Of a stretch of 64,000 bases of DNA, positions 63,953 to 64,000 are shown in pieces (the stretch's first letter is position 1; each line of letters opens with the position of its first letter). The stretch is from JAAYXE01 sp964391195 (GTDB lineage: Bacteria > Chloroflexota > Anaerolineae > Anaerolineales > UBA4823): NCBI GenBank assembly GCA_964391195.1, contig CAYMLG010000014.1, forward strand, positions 1-64,000, in the 5' to 3' direction. The notes below the pieces were generated by a model. It did no database searches, was not told where the DNA came from, and saw nothing but the letters and a program-made list of their open reading frames with translations. A program made the position numbers and the translations under genes.

Positions 63953-64000
63953 GCGGCCGCTCAGCGAAGCCAAAGCGCTGCCCCCCATACGACGATCAGG

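Overview
The window looks like a GC-rich chromosomal scaffold from a member of the Chloroflexota, most likely Anaerolineae-like. The assignment rests on gene content and is not a phylogeny. The pointers are large DUF2298 ('Chlor_Arch_YYY') membrane proteins, an archaeal-type mevalonate kinase plus isopentenyl phosphate kinase pair, many proline/threonine-rich lipoproteins, two LCP ligases and a PCYCGC lipoprotein. A run of exactly 100 N flanked by a 55-bp duplication shows this is a draft scaffold, so a metagenome-derived genome is plausible. I saw no phage, insertion sequence or CRISPR array.

Layout. 1-2.6 kb: small secreted or membrane proteins carrying paired Cys/His motifs (PCYCGC lipoprotein, CCAHH membrane protein, CC-tailed membrane protein, a CxH...CxC cytosolic protein), a candidate metal-handling cassette, with an L,D-transpeptidase remnant inside it. 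2.8-3.9 kb: initiator tRNA-Met and tRNA-Leu(CAG), each with a recognisable promoter, and an FtsB/DivIC-like protein between them. 3.9-11 kb: a plus-strand cell-envelope run made of a degenerate histidine-kinase-like sensor, a double-LysM protein, two LCP proteins and a glycosidase-like/NTF2 fusion. 11-24.5 kb: a gyrA/parC homologue with a histone-H1-like Lys/Ala tail, an acetyltransferase, a methyltransferase, an NTF2-like protein, rpoC without rpoB beside it, and a large hybrid sensor kinase.

24.7-45.3 kb: a long minus-strand run containing lepA, a flippase-like protein, a sugar epimerase, a GT4 glycosyltransferase, a methyltransferase, three GT39-like polytopic glycosyltransferases (one fused to DUF2298), a stand-alone DUF2298 protein, cytidylate kinase and two PlsC acyltransferases. 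It reads as surface-glycan assembly next to phospholipid genes. 45.8-51 kb: an SGNH hydrolase, tlyA, a UbiA-type polyprenyl-phosphate transferase, mevalonate kinase and isopentenyl phosphate kinase (a polyprenyl supply block), Hsp20 and a ClbS/DfsB-like protein. 51.7-54 kb: an NnrU-like membrane protein split by the assembly gap, an alpha/beta hydrolase and a dodecin.

54-61.7 kb holds the most interesting arrangement. A T-box riboswitch with a GUC (Val) specifier and a UGGU tRNA-end-binding bulge precedes an archaeal/rickettsial-type valyl-tRNA synthetase. A TPR/alpha-beta-hydrolase fusion, a second valyl-tRNA synthetase of bacterial type and a luciferase-like oxidoreductase follow closely on the same strand. 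The window closes with an MBL-fold hydrolase, a PlsY-like acyltransferase with altered motifs, and a JAMM metalloprotease-like protein. Several genes (3917, 14491, 45336, 47476, 47553, 49442) have a -10-like box 6-14 bp before the start codon and no Shine-Dalgarno sequence, which suggests leaderless or near-leaderless transcripts are common here.
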